Positions 60,329 to 64,000 of a DNA stretch of 64,000 bases are shown here, piece by piece. The notes under the pieces are model-generated. The model made no database searches. It was not told the origin of the DNA and was given only the letters and a program-made list of their open reading frames with translations. The DNA lies in assembly GCA_040702975.1 (NCBI GenBank), contig CP159990.1, positions 1,612,001 through 1,676,000 on the forward strand, given 5' to 3'. Numbering within the stretch: the first letter of the stretch is position 1; each line of letters opens with the position of its first letter. Made by a program: the position numbers and the translations under genes. The DNA is from Roseburia hominis. GTDB taxonomy: Bacteria > Bacillota > Clostridia > Lachnospirales > Lachnospiraceae.

Positions 60329-62383
60329 GTGTCAGAAGAGAAGATTGTAAAAACAAGCTGCTTTATTTGTGGCAGCGGATGTATGGTAAATGCACATGTG
60401 AAGGATGGAAAAATGATTTCCATAGAGGGCTTCGGGCGAATGACGCCGGACGGAGGCGGAGTGTGCGCAAAGGGAGCGGCCGCAGCGCAGTTCCTCTACA
60501 ATAAAGAGAGAATTCTGTATCCGATGAAACGTGCAGGAGAAAAGGGAGAAGGAAAATTTGAGCGCATTTCCTGGGACGAGGCCTATGATATGATTGCAAA
60601 GAACCTGCTTCGGATCCGGGAGGAGTATGGGGCGAAGCATACCGTATTTTATACAGGATACCCGAAATGGAACAGGCCGGCACTGCTACGGCTTGCCAAC
60701 GCCTATGGTTCTCCAAACTACTGCACAGAGTCGAGCACCTGTTTTCAGGCGGCAGCTCTGGCCTGGCGCTCCGTGTTTGGAAACCGCATATGTCCGCCGG
60801 ATTTTGCGCATGCGAAAACGGTGCTTATTTGGAGCTCGAATCTATATCATACCAATACGCCGATGAGCAGCATGTATCAGGGGCTGAAAAAACGAGGCGT
60901 ACATATTATCGATGCGGACCCCAGACATTCCGTGACCGCGCATGATGCAGAAATCCATTTGCAGCTCATTCCCGGAACGGACGGAGCGCTTGCACTTTCC
61001 ATGGGGCATGTGATTATAGAGGAGGGGCTCTATGATAGGGAATTTGTGGAAAAATATGTGTATGGTTTTGAAGAGTATGCGGAGTATGTAAAAGAATTTT
61101 CGCCGGAAAAAGCGGAGGAGATTACTGGGGTTCCTGCGGAATTGATTCGAAAGGCGGCAGTCACCTATGCTTCTTCGGGCCCTGCGGCGATCATGTTTTC
61201 CGCGTCGCCGATCGTGCATCATATTAACGGGGTACAGAATTATCGTGCCGTATTTGCGCTCTGTGCCATCACCGGGAATTATGATATTGAGGGAGGAAAC
61301 AGGAGCCGGCCGGGGCCGGCATCTCCTGCAAATGAGTTTGGCAGGGTCAAACGTTTTGATATGGAAGAGGCCATCGGACAAAAGGACTTCCCAGTGTGGT
61401 TCGATCTGTCCTGCGAGGAGGCACAGTGCAGCCGGCTGGCAGATTATATTCTGGGTGAGGAACCGTATCCGATCAAGGCTATTTTTGCTATGGGCCTGAA
61501 CCATCGTATGTGGCCGCAGCCGGAGCGTCTGAAGGAGGCTCTTAAAAAACTGGATTTCTATGTGAATATAGATTTCTTCCTCTCCGATTCCTCAGATGCG
61601 GCAGATCTGATCCTCCCGGCAAGTACCAGCTTTGAGCGTGACGAGGTGCGTGCGCTTCGGGGCGGCAGATTTTATTTCTCCAACCATGCAGTCAGGCCGC
61701 TGGGCGAGGCAAAGAACGATATCGAGATCATCATTGAGGTGCTAAAGCGCATGCAGCTTCATGACGAGGCGCTGGAAAATGGATATGAGGCGTATATGGA
61801 GCATATTTTGAAACCATCGGGGCTGAATCTTAGCGAGCTTAAGAAGAGTCCGGAAGGAATGCCGGGCAGGGTGATCTTTCCGCCGGCAGTGAAAACGTAT
61901 GAGTCGAAGCCGTTTGATACCCCGTCGGGGAAGGTGGAGCTTCGCTCTCTTGTGTTGGAGAGAAATGGGTATGATGGACTCCCGGTCTACCGTGATTATA
62001 GAGAGACGGCGAAGGAGATAAGAGGCGAGTACCCTCTGATCTTAAATACCGGCAGCAGAAAACCACAGTTTTTTCATTCACGGCTGTATCGGCTGCCATG
62101 GCTTGCCGGAATCGAGACGGAACCAATGATAGAGCTGCACCCGGCTGATGGAGAAAAATATCAGATTGAGGACGGGGCGCGTGTCAGAGTGATCTCGCCG
62201 GCAGGAAAGATGGAGGGAACGGCAGCTTATAATATTTCAGGAAACCCGGGCGTGGTATATATTTATCATGGCAACGCCAAAGGAGATGCCAATGAGCTGA
62301 TCGATAAGGATTATCTGGATCCAATCTCGGGATTTCCGGGCTTCAAGGGATACTTTTGCAGAATAGAGAGGGCAGGTGAGTAA
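60329..62383 (+). CDS. Cytosolic molybdopterin oxidoreductase (DMSO reductase superfamily)
   Basis: The 684-residue protein starts with an Fe4S4 domain: C11, C14 and C18 (CFICGSGCMV) and C46 (GGGVCAKG), with Lys48 in the usual place. YCTESSTCFQAA places Cys138 at the usual site of the molybdenum ligand. Further segments are KTVLIWSSNLYHTNTPMSSM, IDADPRHSVTAHDAEIHLQL, ADLILPASTSFERDEVRALR and the C-terminal ILNTGSRKPQFFHSRLYRLP. No twin-arginine signal is present, so it works inside the cell. The reaction is unknown; the genes point to a redox step on the released aglycone, sugar or methyl group. A GTG start is chosen with GAGGGTG upstream. The next gene follows after two bases. Confidence 0.85.
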   Translation: MSEEKIVKTSCFICGSGCMVNAHVKDGKMISIEGFGRMTPDGGGVCAKGAAAAQFLYNKERILYPMKRAGEKGEGKFERISWDEAYDMIAKNLLRIREEYGAKHTVFYTGYPKWNRPALLRLANAYGSPNYCTESSTCFQAAALAWRSVFGNRICPPDFAHAKTVLIWSSNLYHTNTPMSSMYQGLKKRGVHIIDADPRHSVTAHDAEIHLQLIPGTDGALALSMGHVIIEEGLYDREFVEKYVYGFEEYAEYVKEFSPEKAEEITGVPAELIRKAAVTYASSGPAAIMFSASPIVHHINGVQNYRAVFALCAITGNYDIEGGNRSRPGPASPANEFGRVKRFDMEEAIGQKDFPVWFDLSCEEAQCSRLADYILGEEPYPIKAIFAMGLNHRMWPQPERLKEALKKLDFYVNIDFFLSDSSDAADLILPASTSFERDEVRALRGGRFYFSNHAVRPLGEAKNDIEIIIEVLKRMQLHDEALENGYEAYMEHILKPSGLNLSELKKSPEGMPGRVIFPPAVKTYESKPFDTPSGKVELRSLVLERNGYDGLPVYRDYRETAKEIRGEYPLILNTGSRKPQFFHSRLYRLPWLAGIETEPMIELHPADGEKYQIEDGARVRVISPAGKMEGTAAYNISGNPGVVYIYHGNAKGDANELIDKDYLDPISGFPGFKGYFCRIERAGE

Positions 62384-62385
62384 AA

Positions 62386-62820
62386 GTGAGCGGACGGATT
62401 AAATTTGACCAGAAAAAATGTGTGGGCTGTTTTGCGTGCTATGTGGCCTGCATCAGCGCGCACTACGGACCGGAGGAGGAAGGAGCGCAAAGCTTTCGCA
62501 GTATCCGGAAGATCACGGTGCCGGAGGAAGGGTTTCAGAAGAATGTCTGTCCCGGCTGTATCCACTGCGGGCGCTGCATCAAAGAGTGTGACAGGGGAGC
62601 GCTGTACAGGGACGAGGAGACAGGTCTTGTGCTTACATACCCGGAGAAATGCGATGGCTGCGGAAAATGCATGGCTGTGTGCCCGAATCAGGTAATTTCA
62701 CTGGATCTAAGCCGGAAGGTGAAAAAATGTGACGGATGTGTGGAAGTTAGAAAAGAAGGAAGACTTCCGGCCTGCGTAAGCGCCTGTCTGACAGGAGCAC
62801 TCACGTTTGAGGAAAAATAA
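62386..62820 (+). CDS. 4Fe-4S polyferredoxin subunit (DmsB/HycB-like)
   Basis: This 144-residue protein carries four cysteine groups for four [4Fe-4S] clusters: CVGCFACYVAC (12-22), CPGCIHCGRCIKEC, CDGCGKCMAVC and CDGCVE with CVSAC. It passes electrons to or from the molybdopterin subunit just upstream, with which it is nearly contiguous (GTG start two bases after the stop). No membrane anchor follows, so the pair is soluble and probably draws electrons from ferredoxin or a flavoprotein. A weak hairpin (GCTGTC/GACAGC) lies just after the stop. Confidence 0.92.
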   Translation: MSGRIKFDQKKCVGCFACYVACISAHYGPEEEGAQSFRSIRKITVPEEGFQKNVCPGCIHCGRCIKECDRGALYRDEETGLVLTYPEKCDGCGKCMAVCPNQVISLDLSRKVKKCDGCVEVRKEGRLPACVSACLTGALTFEEK

Positions 62821-62921
62821 TGGAGGATAAGGGTGCTGTCTTGTGTGACAGCTCTCTTAGGAATTTTACTTTATTCCACTTGATGTTTTCTTCAATATAA
62901 AGCATAATGAAAAGGTAGTAT

Positions 62922-62956
62922 TAAAAAGGACTGGATAGGAGTCTCCCATCCAGTCT
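62922..62956 (-). terminator. Terminator of glgD
   Basis: GACTGGAT and ATCCAGTC arms (62929-62936 with 62948-62955) form a stem; on the minus strand it is followed by CCTTTTT. It terminates the leftward glgD transcript and may block read-through from the corrinoid operon. Confidence 0.75.
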
Positions 62957-63004
62957 CTTTCTAATAGCCTTAAAGACGGCTCATTTCCTAATTCATTCTA
63001 AAAT

Positions 63005-64000
63005 CTACAGACTATCCCTGCGGTGAATATATCCGGGTTCTTCCGGAGTAGCAATAATCTCTTTTGCATGAATCAGCTTCGCATGCTTGTCAACCACTAT
63101 ATTCTCTACATGCACGCCTTCTCCGACAACACTATCCGGCAGAAGGACACTGTTCTTAATAACCGCGCCTTTTTTAATCGTACAGCCACGTCCGATAATG
63201 GAATTCTCAACCGTTCCCTCAATCTTACAACCGTTGGATACTACGGAAGAGCTTACCTTGGAACCTGCAAAATACTGGGTCGGACAGGAGTCGTTGGTAC
63301 GTGTATAGATTGGCCAGTCCTCAGAAAACAGATTCTGTGCGGCTTTGTAGTCAATCAGAGACATATTTGCATCGTAATAACTCTTAAAGTCTGTAATAGA
63401 AGCAAAATATCCACGATGAGAAACGCCACGGATATCCAGTTCATCAGAAACTTCGTTCACGATGTTGGACAGTGAATACATAGAAGAAATCTTCCGTGCT
63501 TTATGAATCAACTCGATAAACAGGTCTTTCTTCATTACATAGGTGTCCATGAAAATGTTACGGTTCTTTGCATTTCCACGGTTCTTGGAAATAGAAAGTA
63601 CACCCTTCTGACGATTCAGTTCCAGAATGTTACAGCCAAGGAAGGCTTCTTTTGCAGTATCAACAGAGTGGTACAGCATGGTGATATCTGCGCCGGATTC
63701 AATATGTGTGTTCAGCAACTCATCAAAGTTCTGCGTGTATACCATGTAGCTGGGGGCGATTACCACATACTCATAGTGCATTCTCTCAATGCTTTCCAGG
63801 TTCTCTGCAAAAGCAGCCATATCTACATTGTAGATATCATGCTCTGTTCTGTTTTCAGAGAAGAGCATCTGTACACGGCCTCTCTTGGAGTTAATGTTAT
63901 AGTGACGTCCGGTTCCGAGATGATCTGCCAGGGAACGCGGTTTTCTTCTTACATATACCTGAATGCGCTCGATTCCGCTGTTGCTCATGTTTGAGATCGG
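63005..64000 (-). CDS. glgD: Glucose-1-phosphate adenylyltransferase-like subunit GlgD (cut by window end)
   Basis: This is the C-terminal 331 residues of a GlgD protein, the regulatory partner of the ADP-glucose-forming GlgC in Firmicutes glycogen synthesis. It includes the nucleotidyltransferase part (SNMSNSGIERIQVYVRRKPR, LADHLGTGRHYN, YEYVVIAPSYMVYTQNFDEL). A C-terminal left-handed beta-helix follows: NGCKIEGTVENSIIGRGCTI and KNSVLLPDSVVGEGVHVENI, ending HRRDSL. The frame runs open past the window end, and the missing part is about 40 residues. GlgC is expected upstream, outside the window. Together with glgP, it gives this genome both glycogen synthesis and breakdown. Confidence 0.93.
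   Translation of the reverse strand, partial: PISNMSNSGIERIQVYVRRKPRSLADHLGTGRHYNINSKRGRVQMLFSENRTEHDIYNVDMAAFAENLESIERMHYEYVVIAPSYMVYTQNFDELLNTHIESGADITMLYHSVDTAKEAFLGCNILELNRQKGVLSISKNRGNAKNRNIFMDTYVMKKDLFIELIHKARKISSMYSLSNIVNEVSDELDIRGVSHRGYFASITDFKSYYDANMSLIDYKAAQNLFSEDWPIYTRTNDSCPTQYFAGSKVSSSVVSNGCKIEGTVENSIIGRGCTIKKGAVIKNSVLLPDSVVGEGVHVENIVVDKHAKLIHAKEIIATPEEPGYIHRRDSL

Noticed and set aside
60734..60748. Possible selenocysteine at the molybdenum ligand site
   Set aside because: The ligand position is a Cys codon and there is no in-frame TGA.

Overview
The window looks like the chromosome of an anaerobic Clostridia member of the Lachnospiraceae type. The reasons are protein likeness, strong AGGAGG-type ribosome sites, moderate GC, pyruvate phosphate dikinase, a GlgD-type glycogen gene, maltodextrin ABC genes with no local ATPase, and corrinoid methyl-transfer genes typical of acetogenic or methylotrophic gut Firmicutes. 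No rRNA, tRNA, CRISPR array, integrase or IS transposase was seen.

Layout. 0-3.7 kb: the end of an ABC-F gene, then ppdK with a clear promoter and terminator. 3.7-6.2 kb: an AT-rich two-gene module (AAA ATPase plus TOPRIM/RloB-like protein) lying between two copies of the ppdK tail and terminator, so it appears inserted. 6.2-8.6 kb: a decay zone with an internally deleted MATE pump, an AraC-acetyltransferase fusion, and fragments of a metallophosphoesterase and a Fic protein. 8.7-23.5 kb: alpha-glucan metabolism, with glycogen phosphorylase, AraC and LacI regulators, a maltodextrin importer, pullulanase, 4-alpha-glucanotransferase, debranching enzyme and a HAD phosphatase. 23.5-29 kb: a lipoprotein, a small HTH protein, frameshifted azlC with azlD, a membrane protein and two acetyltransferases. 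29-39.3 kb: a defence island with a decayed AAA-ATPase/nuclease gene, a Septu pair (ptuAB) and a four-gene Wadjet system (jetABCD). 39.4-44.5 kb: an EamA exporter, an amidohydrolase, a DUF2975/HTH/lipoprotein operon, and a decayed duplicate of a locus found at 49 kb.

44.6-48.1 kb holds a nitrogenase-like operon in the order D-K-H. It keeps the iron-protein features and three D-subunit cysteines but lacks the FeMo-cofactor ligands, so it should reduce something other than N2. 48.5-62.8 kb holds an Rpn-type nuclease gene, a second sugar ABC importer, and a divergent operon. That operon encodes three UroD-superfamily methyltransferases, a corrinoid protein, an intracellular GH123-like glycosidase, a corrinoid-activating ferredoxin/ATPase (RACE), a cytosolic molybdopterin oxidoreductase and a polyferredoxin. 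Read together, a glycoside may be imported, cleaved and demethylated through a corrinoid. The substrate is not known. The window ends inside glgD.

A 44-45 bp palindromic repeat occurs nine times. Its stem arms change together while pairing is kept. Three copies lie in frame inside protein genes, adding a 15-residue peptide each time.
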